DNA of 39,178 nt from CAYPYI01 sp964415085 (lineage in GTDB: Bacteria > Bacillota > Clostridia > Tissierellales > Tissierellaceae): NCBI GenBank assembly GCA_964415085.1, contig CAYPYI010000009.1, positions 1-39,178 on the forward strand. The letters are read 5' to 3'. Position numbers and translations under genes: made by a program. Positions 1-6,181 of the stretch are shown here, one piece after another (position 1 is the stretch's first letter; every line of letters begins with the position of its first letter). The notes under the pieces are model-generated. The model did no database searches and was not told the origin of the DNA. It was given only the letters and a program-made list of their open reading frames with translations.

Positions 1-337
1 AGACATTTATCTCACCACTTATTATTGTATTGATTGTCTTTTGAAAACTAGCCCATTCTTCTTTTTCTTTTTCCAGTTGATTTAAACCTTTTTTAGTAAT
101 TTTATAATATTTTCTACTTCTACCTGCATCTGATTTTTCTTTATAAGACTTTAGATATCCTTTATTTTCAAGCCTGTGAAGTATTGGATATAAAGTGCCT
201 TCTTTGAAATTAAAAGTATTATTACTTCTTTTTTCTAAGATATTTATAATTTCATATCCATACATATCTTTTTCACTAATTAAAGAAAGTATTAACAAAT
301 CAGTACTTCCACCAACTAAATTCTTATTATATTTCAT
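1..337 (-). CDS. PadR-family transcriptional regulator (3' end outside window)
   Basis: Reading leftwards from an ATG at 337, the frame stays open to the window edge, so only the first 112 residues are visible. They begin MKYNKNLVGGSTDLLILSLI and continue through MYGYEI, FKEGTLYPILHRLE and SDAGRSRKYYKIT, the winged-helix signature of PadR regulators (recognition helix, then the GRxRKYY wing). The dimerising C-terminal part is missing here. The start is fixed by a GGAGGGAGAA ribosome binding site at 339-349. The promoter (373-401) is covered by two near-palindromic sites, which suggests autoregulation. PadR proteins are usually repressors of transporters or stress genes; the likely target or partner gene lies off the left edge. 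Function beyond DNA binding cannot be told. Confidence 0.9.
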   Translation of the reverse strand, partial: MKYNKNLVGGSTDLLILSLISEKDMYGYEIINILEKRSNNTFNFKEGTLYPILHRLENKGYLKSYKEKSDAGRSRKYYKITKKGLNQLEKEKEEWASFQKTINTIISGEINV

Positions 338-350
338 TTTCTCCCTCCTA

Positions 351-401
351 TACCTAGATTATCTATGTATATATCATACCTAGTGCTTCTATGTATGTCA
401 A
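351..401 (-). promoter_or_regulatory. padR promoter with two tandem operator-like dyads
   Basis: On the minus strand there is TTGACA (396-401), a 17-bp spacer and TATGAT (373-378). Two copies of the dyad TACCTAG-N5-CTATGTA (plus-strand reading) lie at 351-369 and 377-395, 26 bp apart. One fills the -35/-10 spacer and the other covers the transcription start region. PadR proteins commonly repress their own promoters, so this is the likely self-operator. Seen: promoter and dyads. Inferred: that PadR binds them. Confidence 0.75.
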
Positions 402-442
402 TAAAAAAAGATTAACAAATATATATATAATTTGTTAATCTT
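402..442 (-). terminator. Intrinsic terminator after the amino-acid ABC operon
   Basis: A perfect 13-bp stem (408-420 with 430-442), loop 421-429, is followed on the minus strand by a T-run at 403-409. It lies just past the ATPase stop codon and separates that operon from padR. Confidence 0.85.
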
Positions 443-456
443 TTGAATAATTAGAT

Positions 457-1191
457 TTATTTTAATACTCTCTTTAAGAAAAGTTTAGTTCTTTCTTCTT
501 TTGGATTATTAAATATTTCGCTAGGACAACCTTCTTCTACTATAACCCCTTGATCCATAAATACAACTCTATCTGCAACCTCACTTGCAAAGTCCATCTC
601 ATGAGTAACTACAAGCATTGTAAGACCTACACTTGCAAGCTCTTTCATTACATCAAGTACGTCTCCTACCATCTCAGGATCTAGCGCACTGGTTGGTTCA
701 TCAAATAGTAACACATCAGGCTCCATACAAAGTGCTCTTGCAATAGCAACCCTTTGTTGCTGTCCACCAGACAACTGTCTAGGAACTGCATTTATATATT
801 TATCCATATTAACTAGTGATAAATACTTCATCGCTATTTCTTCAGCTTCTTTATCCGATCTATTTAAAACTTTAATTTGACTAACTTTACAGTTTTCTAA
901 AACATTTAAATTTTTAAATAAGTTAAAGCTTTGAAAAACCATACCTACTTTAGATCTATATTTATGAATATCGTATCCATCTGTAAGTATATTTTGATTG
1001 TTATATAATATTTCTCCTCCTGTTGGTTTTTCAAGTAAGTTTATACATCTAAGTAATGTAGACTTACCTGATCCTGAAGATCCTATTATACAAACTACTT
1101 CTCCTTTATCTACTGAAAAATCTATATCTTTTAAAACCTCATTATCTCCAAAAGATTTTCTTAAATGATTTATACTTATTATATTTGTCAT
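457..1191 (-). CDS. Polar amino acid ABC transporter, ATP-binding protein (probably lysine)
   Basis: A 244-residue ATPase of the GlnQ/HisP family, the usual length. The Walker A motif GSSGSGKST is near residue 36-44. The Q-loop (VFQSFNLF), the signature LSGGQQQRVAIARAL, Walker B LLFDEPTSALDPE and the switch histidine (VVTHEMDFA) are all intact, so it should be active. It sits on the cytoplasmic face and powers uptake through the permease encoded 15 bp upstream. It is the last gene of a binding protein-permease-ATPase operon. The start follows an AGGAGG site 6 bp away. Substrate: GlnQ-type ATPases do not reveal specificity, but the operon lies behind a lysine riboswitch (2921-3081), so lysine is the best guess. 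Confidence 0.95.
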   Translation of the reverse strand: MTNIISINHLRKSFGDNEVLKDIDFSVDKGEVVCIIGSSGSGKSTLLRCINLLEKPTGGEILYNNQNILTDGYDIHKYRSKVGMVFQSFNLFKNLNVLENCKVSQIKVLNRSDKEAEEIAMKYLSLVNMDKYINAVPRQLSGGQQQRVAIARALCMEPDVLLFDEPTSALDPEMVGDVLDVMKELASVGLTMLVVTHEMDFASEVADRVVFMDQGVIVEEGCPSEIFNNPKEERTKLFLKRVLK

Positions 1192-1206
1192 TTTAATCCT
1201 CCTAAC

Positions 1207-1950
1207 TTATATCTGTGGTGTTTTAACTTGCATTTGGTTACCTACAATATTATAGTTTTTAGGTCCATCTAATTTTTTCTCAAGATATCTTAAAATTCTA
1301 GTTATTGTAAAAGTTAAAACAAAATATATTAAACAAGTAATAGAATAAGCTTCGAAGAATTTCATTGTATTACCTGCAACAGTTTTTGTAGCGAAGAATA
1401 ATTCACTAACTCCCATTGCATTTAGTACTGATGTATCTTTTATATTAATTACAAATTCATTTCCTGTTGCTGGAAGTATATTTTTTATTACTTGAGGAAT
1501 TACTACGTTTTTCATAGTTTGATAATGATTCATACCTAAAGCTTCTGCAGCTTCAAATTGTCCCTTGTCTACTGATAAAATTCCACCACGTACTATCTCT
1601 GACATGTATGCTCCTGTATTTATTGAAACAATAAATATAGCTGCAAAAAGTCTATTTAGTTGTACACCATATATTTTAGCAACTCCATAGTAAAATACCA
1701 TTGATTGAACCATCATTGGAGTACCTCTAAAGAATTCTATATAAATAGATAAAAATGCATTTACTATTTTTAGAATTACTCTTTTTATCCCTTTTTCTGG
1801 CATTGGTATAGTTCTTACTACACCATTTATTAAACCAATTAGAGTTCCTATAATTGTACCTAGTATTGATATTAAAAGTGTTGTCTGTGTACCCCTTATG
1901 AACATGGGCCAATTTTTAATCCATATATCTTTGATTACCTGAAATTCCAT
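1207..1950 (-). CDS. Polar amino acid ABC transporter, permease (probably lysine)
   Basis: A 247-residue inner-membrane protein of the HisM/GlnP family. Hydrophobic segments begin near residues 20, 60-65, 95, 150 and 195. The cytoplasmic EAA loop that docks the ATPase is clear: EAAEALGMNHYQTMKNVVIP, around residues 135-155. The N-terminal segment TQTTLLISILGTIIGTLIG is typical of the His/Glu/Gln family (TIGR01726-like). It lies between the binding protein (28 bp upstream) and the ATPase (15 bp downstream), one operon. An AGGAGG site precedes the ATG. Lysine specificity is inferred only from the riboswitch in the leader. Confidence 0.95.
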   Translation of the reverse strand: MEFQVIKDIWIKNWPMFIRGTQTTLLISILGTIIGTLIGLINGVVRTIPMPEKGIKRVILKIVNAFLSIYIEFFRGTPMMVQSMVFYYGVAKIYGVQLNRLFAAIFIVSINTGAYMSEIVRGGILSVDKGQFEAAEALGMNHYQTMKNVVIPQVIKNILPATGNEFVINIKDTSVLNAMGVSELFFATKTVAGNTMKFFEAYSITCLIYFVLTFTITRILRYLEKKLDGPKNYNIVGNQMQVKTPQI

Positions 1951-1978
1951 AATATTCCTCCTATTTAGCTAATTCAAA

Positions 1979-2809
1979 TTATTGATTAACTGGTTGTTTT
2001 TTAACAACTTCTTGCATTATTTCTTGTCTTTCTTCATCTGAAATTGTACTTAATATTTCGTTTATTTTTTCTGTTAACTCACTGTTCTTTTTAAGTCCTA
2101 CTGAAATACTTGTTTCATCTTCTGATGCAACAAATCCATCTTCAAATTCTACCATTGCAAAATCAAGTCCTGCATCTATAACACTTATTCCTTCAGGTTT
2201 TTCTGATACATATCCATCTATTATTCCTGAATCTAGTGCAACTCTCATTGATGGGAAATCTTGCATAGCTGTATCTTTAATTACTCCATCAATTTGATCT
2301 ATTACTACATAATGGAAAGTTCCTTGTTGACCTGTTATTTTTGCTCCAGAAAAATCTTGTATTGATTTAGCATTTTCAAATTCACTACCCTTTTTAACTA
2401 TCATTACTAAATCTGATGTATAGTAGTTATCTGTAAAGTCCATTGCTTCACGTCTTTCATCAGTTGGTGACATTCCTGCCATTATAGCGTCTATTACTCC
2501 TGATGATACTGCTGGTTCTAGTCCATCCCAACCAATCTTTTGTATTACTAATTCTTTTCCTAAACCTTCTGCAATTCTTTTTGCCATCTCAACGTCATAT
2601 CCACCTGCATATTCTTGTAGACCATCTATTTTTACTGCTCCATTTGAATCATCTAATTGACTCCAGTTAAATGGTGCATACCCTGCTTCCATGCCTACAA
2701 CAAAGGTATTATCTTCTTCATTATTTGCACCTTTATCTCCGCCACATCCTGTTAATGCTAAAGATGCTACTAACATAATTGACATAATAACTAATAATCT
2801 TTTTTTCAT
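1979..2809 (-). CDS. Amino acid ABC transporter substrate-binding lipoprotein (probably lysine)
   Basis: A family 3 solute-binding protein, 276 residues from the chosen start. It has a lipoprotein signal peptide: MKKRLL, a hydrophobic run, then the lipobox LTGC, so Cys is near residue 21 and the protein should be anchored outside the membrane. Family motifs are visible: FVVGMEAGYAPFNW, VEMAKRIAEGLGKELVIQ, and SGVIDAIMAGMSPTDERREAMDF. The ATG at 2809 has GGAG 8 bases upstream; the ATG at 2815 is too close to the same site, and an upstream extension would run through it. First gene of the operon, directly downstream of the lysine riboswitch terminator, which makes lysine the likely ligand. Confidence 0.93.
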   Translation of the reverse strand: MKKRLLVIMSIMLVASLALTGCGGDKGANNEEDNTFVVGMEAGYAPFNWSQLDDSNGAVKIDGLQEYAGGYDVEMAKRIAEGLGKELVIQKIGWDGLEPAVSSGVIDAIMAGMSPTDERREAMDFTDNYYTSDLVMIVKKGSEFENAKSIQDFSGAKITGQQGTFHYVVIDQIDGVIKDTAMQDFPSMRVALDSGIIDGYVSEKPEGISVIDAGLDFAMVEFEDGFVASEDETSISVGLKKNSELTEKINEILSTISDEERQEIMQEVVKKQPVNQ

Positions 2810-2837
2810 TTTCATCTCTCCTTTTAATTTTTGGTAA

Positions 2838-2868
2838 TAAAAAAACACCTGAATAAACTTCAGGCGTT
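2838..2868 (-). terminator. Riboswitch-controlled terminator
   Basis: On the minus strand the stem AACGCCTGAA / TTCAGGTGTT (2844-2868, one G-U pair) is followed by a run of seven T/A-rich bases. It lies 53 bp after the lysine aptamer and 29 bp before the binding-protein start, the standard place for the terminator of an L-box leader. Confidence 0.85.
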
Positions 2869-2914
2869 ATATTTGCGTACATTAATAAAAATGGCCTCAG
2901 TTTCTTCTTTCCCA

Positions 2915-3090
2915 TTGTGTGAGATAGCACAACATCATTTTCATGATGACAGTCCTATACCTATTCGATATAGACCCAGCAGTAGATTTTGGTATCTAAA
3001 GCTTCGGCGATACTCCTTTTATTATGCTTCTTAGGATTCCGTCCTCCACATAATTACTAATAGTTTTCGCGCCTCTACCCCATCCGAAGA
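2915..3090 (-). ncRNA. Lysine riboswitch (L-box aptamer)
   Basis: The minus-strand RNA shows the conserved L-box blocks in order: GGGGUAGAGGCGCGAA (P1 strand and junction), UUAGUAAU (loop-E AGUA), GGAGGACGGAAUCC, AAAAGGAGUAUCGCCGAAG, CUGGGUCU, AUAGGACUGUCAUCAU and finally GUGCUAUCUC. The terminal CUAUCUC (2921-2927) pairs with GGGGUAG (3075-3081) to close P1. The order and the bases match the Bacillus subtilis lysC leader as I recall it. By family knowledge, lysine binding stabilises P1 and allows the downstream terminator, turning off transport when lysine is plentiful. A promoter lies just upstream at 3124-3152. Confidence 0.93.
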
Positions 3091-3123
3091 AGAATGAGGT
3101 ACTTATTCAATTTTCTAAAGTAT

Positions 3124-3152
3124 ATACTAACAGTTAATTATACTTCTGTCAA
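3124..3152 (-). promoter_or_regulatory. Promoter of the riboswitch-amino acid transporter operon
   Basis: TTGACA (3147-3152), 17-bp spacer, TAGTAT (3124-3129). Transcription would start near 3117, giving a leader of about 300 nt that contains the whole aptamer and terminator. Confidence 0.8.
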
Positions 3153-3190
3153 GTTATATGCTTATTTTCTTTAATTTATATTAAATATAG

Positions 3191-3218
3191 AACCCAGTCT
3201 AGCAAGCTAGACTGAGTT
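3191..3218 (-). terminator. Strong hairpin ending the small transcription unit
   Basis: A 13-bp inverted repeat (3191-3203 with 3206-3218, one G-U pair on the minus strand) with a two-base centre, followed by CTATATTT. The stem is strong but the U-tract is interrupted, so it is a probable rather than certain terminator. A perfect 18-bp palindrome (3221-3238) lies just before it. Confidence 0.5.
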
Positions 3219-3302
3219 AAGTATACAAATTTGTATACTCATAACTATACCTTTAGCTAATTTACATTTCCCATTTACTTTTATGTAGTACTTCTTTCTC
3301 AC
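3207..3302 (-). CDS. Possible 31-residue peptide of unknown function
   Basis: A GTG at 3302 with AAAGGA 5 bases upstream opens a frame for 31 residues, beginning MRKKYYIKVNGKCKLAKG and ending in a short hydrophobic tail with two cysteines. The stop codon sits inside the hairpin at 3191-3218. It is the longest frame I found on a short predicted transcript driven by a near-perfect promoter at 3341-3369. I do not recognise it. The region could equally be a non-coding RNA of about 145 nt. The coding call rests only on promoter, plausible ribosome binding site and open frame. Confidence 0.3.
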   Translation of the reverse strand: MRKKYYIKVNGKCKLAKGIVMSIQICILNSV

Positions 3303-3340
3303 TTTAGTCCTTTAGTTACTAAAAGAGTATTAATATAAAC

Positions 3341-3369
3341 ATTATATCCACAACAGGCTTGTTTGTCAA
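3341..3369 (-). promoter_or_regulatory. Near-perfect sigma-A promoter of a short transcript
   Basis: TTGACA (3364-3369), 17-bp spacer and TATAAT (3341-3346): both hexamers match consensus exactly with ideal spacing. The upstream mtnA-like gene is closed by its own terminator at 3401-3435, so this promoter serves something between 3335 and about 3190, not a neighbouring large gene. Confidence 0.8.
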
Positions 3370-3400
3370 ATAGTTTTATAAAAATATCTAGATTTTTCTA

Positions 3401-3435
3401 GAAAATAAAAATAAAGAGGAAGTTTCCTCTTTATT
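3401..3435 (-). terminator. Terminator of the first mtnA-like gene
   Basis: A 12-bp perfect stem, 3410-3421 with 3424-3435, followed on the minus strand by a T-rich stretch. It starts 11 bp past the stop codon. Confidence 0.85.
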
Positions 3436-3445
3436 ATATCTTACA

Positions 3446-4498
3446 TTAATAAAATCTATCTATTGGTGTTTCTAAATATCTATGAAGATCATTTGGAACA
3501 AATATTCCTTTATCTGTTACTACTCCACTTACTAAATGTGGCGGAGTTATATCAAATGAAGGGTAGTATCCTTTAACTCCTTCTAAAGTATTTTTTATTC
3601 CTCTTGCTTCTAATACTAAGTTTGGATCTCTTTCTTCTATTGTTACTGAATCAATAGTTTCATGTCCTACATCTGGAATTCCCGTAACAAAGTAAGGTAC
3701 TCCATGATATTTTGCAGTAATTGCAATTTGGTAAGTTCCTATTTTATTTACAACATGTCCATCTAAACAAATTACATCTGCTGCTGATGTAAATAAATCT
3801 ATCTTATGTCTAGTCATAGTAAATGCTGGCATATTATCTGTTATTACTGTAGTGTCAAAACCTTGATCTTGTGCTACACTTGCAGTTAATCTTGCACCTT
3901 GGAAATATGGTCTTGTTTCAGGAACAAAAAGTTTTATATCTTTACCTCTTTGTTTTGAAAGTCTTAACATCATTCCTACTATTGTTTCTCCAAAACATTG
4001 TGTCATTATATTTCCTTTATTTGGGAATAAGTCTACTAAATACTCCCCTACTTCTTCCATTTTACTGTATCTTCTATTTAAAGAATCTATAGTACTTAAA
4101 AATATTGCTTCATCAACTTTTTTACCATTTTTAATAGCATCTTTAGCTACTTCTAAAGCTCCATCTGTAACTTGAGCCATTCTTTTCGCAGTTGTTGGCC
4201 TTGCATTTGCTAATGTATGAGCTGCTTTTTCCATATATTTTATTTGTTCTTCTTCCTTTAATCCTCTACACTCATATCCAGCTAAGGCCATTCCCATACC
4301 TGCCGCAGTATAAGGTCCAGCACTTTGTGTTACCATGTCTCTAATCGCATATGCAACCTCTTGATGGCTATTACAAGTAACAAACTCTACTCTTGTAGGA
4401 TAAATCCTTCTATCTAGTATTTTTACCTGTCCATCTTCATACCAAGCAACATTTTCGTATTGTAGCATGAAGGCTAAATCATAATCTTGTCTTTCCAT
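3446..4498 (-). CDS. mtnA: MtnA-family (deoxy/methylthio)ribose-1-phosphate isomerase, copy 1
   Basis: A 350-residue member of the eIF2B-alpha/MtnA fold. These cytoplasmic enzymes isomerise 5-methylthioribose-1-phosphate, or the related 5-deoxyribose-1-phosphate, to the ribulose form. The catalytic cysteine is C168 (MTQCFGETIVG) and the acidic partner D241 (TSAADVICLDGH); RPYFQGARLTAS and VNKIGTYQIA are conserved family blocks. The start is ATG 4498, 7 bases after GAGGAG; a longer frame would begin inside that site. It is close to the copy at 13996-15048, with the same residue numbering for these sites. It lies 77 bp downstream of a purine nucleoside phosphorylase. That pairing fits a phosphorolytic route (nucleoside to sugar-1-phosphate to ketose phosphate). 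The true sugar is not decided by sequence. Confidence 0.88.
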   Translation of the reverse strand: MERQDYDLAFMLQYENVAWYEDGQVKILDRRIYPTRVEFVTCNSHQEVAYAIRDMVTQSAGPYTAAGMGMALAGYECRGLKEEEQIKYMEKAAHTLANARPTTAKRMAQVTDGALEVAKDAIKNGKKVDEAIFLSTIDSLNRRYSKMEEVGEYLVDLFPNKGNIMTQCFGETIVGMMLRLSKQRGKDIKLFVPETRPYFQGARLTASVAQDQGFDTTVITDNMPAFTMTRHKIDLFTSAADVICLDGHVVNKIGTYQIAITAKYHGVPYFVTGIPDVGHETIDSVTIEERDPNLVLEARGIKNTLEGVKGYYPSFDITPPHLVSGVVTDKGIFVPNDLHRYLETPIDRFY

Positions 4499-4524
4499 TT
4501 TATCTCTCCTCAAACTTAATATCG

Positions 4525-4550
4525 TAAAAAATAGGGCTAAATGCCCTATT
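4525..4550 (-). terminator. Terminator between the phosphorylase and mtnA copy 1
   Basis: An 8-bp stem AATAGGGC / GCCCTATT (4530-4550) with a 5-base loop and a T-run on the minus strand. I see no separate promoter for mtnA in the 77-bp gap, so it probably acts as a partial terminator that lowers mtnA expression relative to the phosphorylase. Confidence 0.75.
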
Positions 4551-4575
4551 AAAATTTTCTATATTTTAAAATTAA

Positions 4576-5403
4576 TTACAGAAGTTGTAAAAGTTCTCTA
4601 ATTAATTTTTTAAACTTCTCTTGTGACATTTCTGCTGTTTCATCAACTTCATCTGTTGTAACTGCCTCATCAAAAACTCCTGCTGCCATATTGCTTATTA
4701 GTGATAAGCCTATTACATTCATTCCACAATGAGCTGCAGTTATTGTTTCTGTAACTGTTGACATTCCTACTGCATCTCCACCTAATGTTCTTATTAAGTT
4801 AATCTCAGCTGGAGTTTCAAATTGTGGTCCGCTCCAGTAGAAATATATTCCCTCTTTAAGGTCTATATCAATGTTTTTCGCAGCTTTTCTAGCTAGCTCT
4901 TGGTATTCTCTTGTATAAGCATGTGACATATCAAAGAATCTTGGTCCAAACTCACTAACATTTTTACCTCTTACAGGGCTTGCACCCATTACTTTAATAT
5001 GGTCTTTAATTAACATTATATCTCCAGGTTTAAATGATTTATTAACTCCACCTGCTGCATTAGTTAGTATTACAGTTTTAACTCCTAATAAGTGAAAAAC
5101 TCTTATTGGTAAAGTTAACTCTTCAAAATCATATCCTTCATAGTAGTGGAACCTTCCTGACATACAAATTACTTTCTTTCCACTTAACTCTCCTATAATA
5201 AACTTTCCTGCATGTGAATCTACTGTGGTTTGTAGAAAGTTTGGTATATCTTTATAATCTATTACTATTTTATTTTCTATTTGATCTGCTAAGTTTCCAA
5301 GGCATGATCCTAATATTATTGCAATTTCTGGTTCAAAGTCTATTTTGCTTTTAATGTAATCTGAAGCTTTTTTAAAATATTCATATTCATAAGTTTTTTT
5401 CAT
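4576..5403 (-). CDS. punA: Purine nucleoside phosphorylase, trimeric (PNP-I/PunA) family
   Basis: A 275-residue enzyme of the trimeric PNP family. It would split purine (deoxy)ribonucleosides with phosphate to a free base and ribose-1-phosphate. Motifs: ILGSCLG (phosphate loop), SGRFHYYEGY, TNAAGG, YWSGPQFETPAEI, VGMSTVTETITAAHCGM. The base-recognition residue equivalent to human PNP Asn243 is kept as Asn238 (SLISN), which in characterised enzymes goes with 6-oxopurines. MTA phosphorylases carry Asp there. So guanosine/inosine-type substrates are the conservative call. Its position just upstream of an MtnA-family isomerase nevertheless suggests a 5'-modified nucleoside such as 5'-deoxyinosine or methylthioinosine. 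AAAGGTGAG precedes the ATG by 7 bases. Confidence 0.88.
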   Translation of the reverse strand: MKKTYEYEYFKKASDYIKSKIDFEPEIAIILGSCLGNLADQIENKIVIDYKDIPNFLQTTVDSHAGKFIIGELSGKKVICMSGRFHYYEGYDFEELTLPIRVFHLLGVKTVILTNAAGGVNKSFKPGDIMLIKDHIKVMGASPVRGKNVSEFGPRFFDMSHAYTREYQELARKAAKNIDIDLKEGIYFYWSGPQFETPAEINLIRTLGGDAVGMSTVTETITAAHCGMNVIGLSLISNMAAGVFDEAVTTDEVDETAEMSQEKFKKLIRELLQLL

Positions 5404-5434
5404 TACATTCTCACCTTTCGTTTTATCTTATTAG

Positions 5435-5446
5435 TTACATATGTAA
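5435..5446. promoter_or_regulatory. Perfect 12-bp palindrome in the phosphorylase leader
   Basis: TTACATATGTAA lies 32-43 bp upstream of the phosphorylase start and about 30 bp downstream of its -10 box. It could be an operator, but no second copy was seen and the regulator is unknown. Confidence 0.3.
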
Positions 5447-5475
5447 TACCTTGTGTACATTTTCCATATATTTAA

Positions 5476-5504
5476 ATCTTATCAAATAGGCATATTATTG
5501 TCAA
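5476..5504 (-). promoter_or_regulatory. Promoter of the nucleoside phosphorylase gene
   Basis: TTGACA (5499-5504), 17-bp spacer, TAAGAT (5476-5481). It fires leftwards, back-to-back with the rightward promoter of the YbjQ-like gene at 5568-5596. Confidence 0.8.
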
Positions 5505-5567
5505 TAAAATGAATTGGTGTAAGTATTGTTATAATGCTAATTAAACTTAATTTTTTTTAAAATATTA

Positions 5568-5607
5568 TTGACATTAAGTTAGTATTAGTGTACTATATAT
5601 CTAATAC
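5568..5607 (+). promoter_or_regulatory. Promoter of the YbjQ-like gene with a dyad around the -10 box
   Basis: TTGACA (5568-5573), 17-bp spacer, TACTAT (5591-5596). A 7-bp inverted repeat GTATTAG / CTAATAC (5582-5588 and 5601-5607) brackets the -10 element and start site, the usual position of a repressor operator. The regulator is not known. Confidence 0.7.
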
Positions 5608-5626
5608 ATTAAGGGAGAGTGGTATT

Positions 5627-5944
5627 ATGTTAGTTACAAATTTACCAGATATCAAAGATAGAAGATATGAAATCTTAGGACTTGTTGAAGGATCTGCTGT
5701 TTTTAGTAAACATTTAGGAAAAGATTTTATGGCCGGACTTAAAAATATGGTTGGTGGAGAATTAAAAGGATATACTGAAATGATTGATCAAGCTAAAAGT
5801 TTAAGTTTAGATAGACTTATTGAAAATGCACATGAATTTCATGCAGATGCTGTTTTAAATGTTTCATATTCTTCTACAAACCTACAAGGTGGAGCTGCTT
5901 TAGTAGTAAATGTAGCTGGAACTGCAATCAGGTTTATAGATTAA
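5627..5944 (+). CDS. YbjQ/UPF0145 family protein (DUF74, putative heavy-metal-binding fold)
   Basis: A 105-residue protein of the UPF0145 family, the family's normal length. It matches the family in the pattern RRYEILGLVEGSAV, LKGYTEMI, RLIENAHEFHADAVLNVSYSS and the closing VNVAGTAIRF. The start is ATG 5627, 7 bases after AAGGGAGAG; the frame is open further upstream, but that part runs through the promoter. These small cytoplasmic proteins are oligomeric in known structures and are labelled heavy-metal-binding on structural grounds only; their cellular role is unproved. It is the only plus-strand gene here, a single-gene unit with its own promoter and terminator, and shows no functional tie to its neighbours. 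Confidence 0.9.
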   Translation: MLVTNLPDIKDRRYEILGLVEGSAVFSKHLGKDFMAGLKNMVGGELKGYTEMIDQAKSLSLDRLIENAHEFHADAVLNVSYSSTNLQGGAALVVNVAGTAIRFID

Positions 5945-5956
5945 TAATCATACAAA

Positions 5957-6006
5957 AGGACTGTTTAATTACTAATTTATTTTAGTATTAAACAGTTCTT
6001 TTTTTA
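5957..6006 (+). terminator. Terminator of the YbjQ-like gene
   Basis: A long stem of about 18 bp (5957-5976 with 5982-6000, one wobble pair and one bulge) followed by a run of T from 5999 to 6005. The remaining intergenic DNA to 6100 is AT-rich, and I see nothing further in it. Confidence 0.85.
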
Positions 6007-6104
6007 TAGTTTATTTATATATTAGATAAATAGTAATTTTAAAAATTTAAATAAACTTATTGCTACAGAACGATGCTTTTAAACTTTCAAAGTATCTTTT
6101 TCAA

Positions 6105-6146
6105 GTCAATAAAAAACAAGAGTGCCCTAAATTTATAGGACACCCT
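6105..6146 (-). terminator. nifJ: Terminator of the PFOR gene
   Basis: An 11-bp stem (6119-6129 with 6136-6146, with G-U pairs) followed on the minus strand by TTGTTTTTTATT. It lies 36 bp past the PFOR stop. Confidence 0.8.
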
Positions 6147-6181
6147 TTTTCTATATAATAAATTAACTATGGGACAAATTA

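Noticed and set aside
3221..3238. The 18-bp palindrome GTATACAAATTTGTATAC as another GntR operator.
   Set aside because: It contains GTATAC cores like the citrate regulon sites, but they lie 12 bp apart and each matches TTGTATACAA on one side only. It is downstream of an unrelated promoter.
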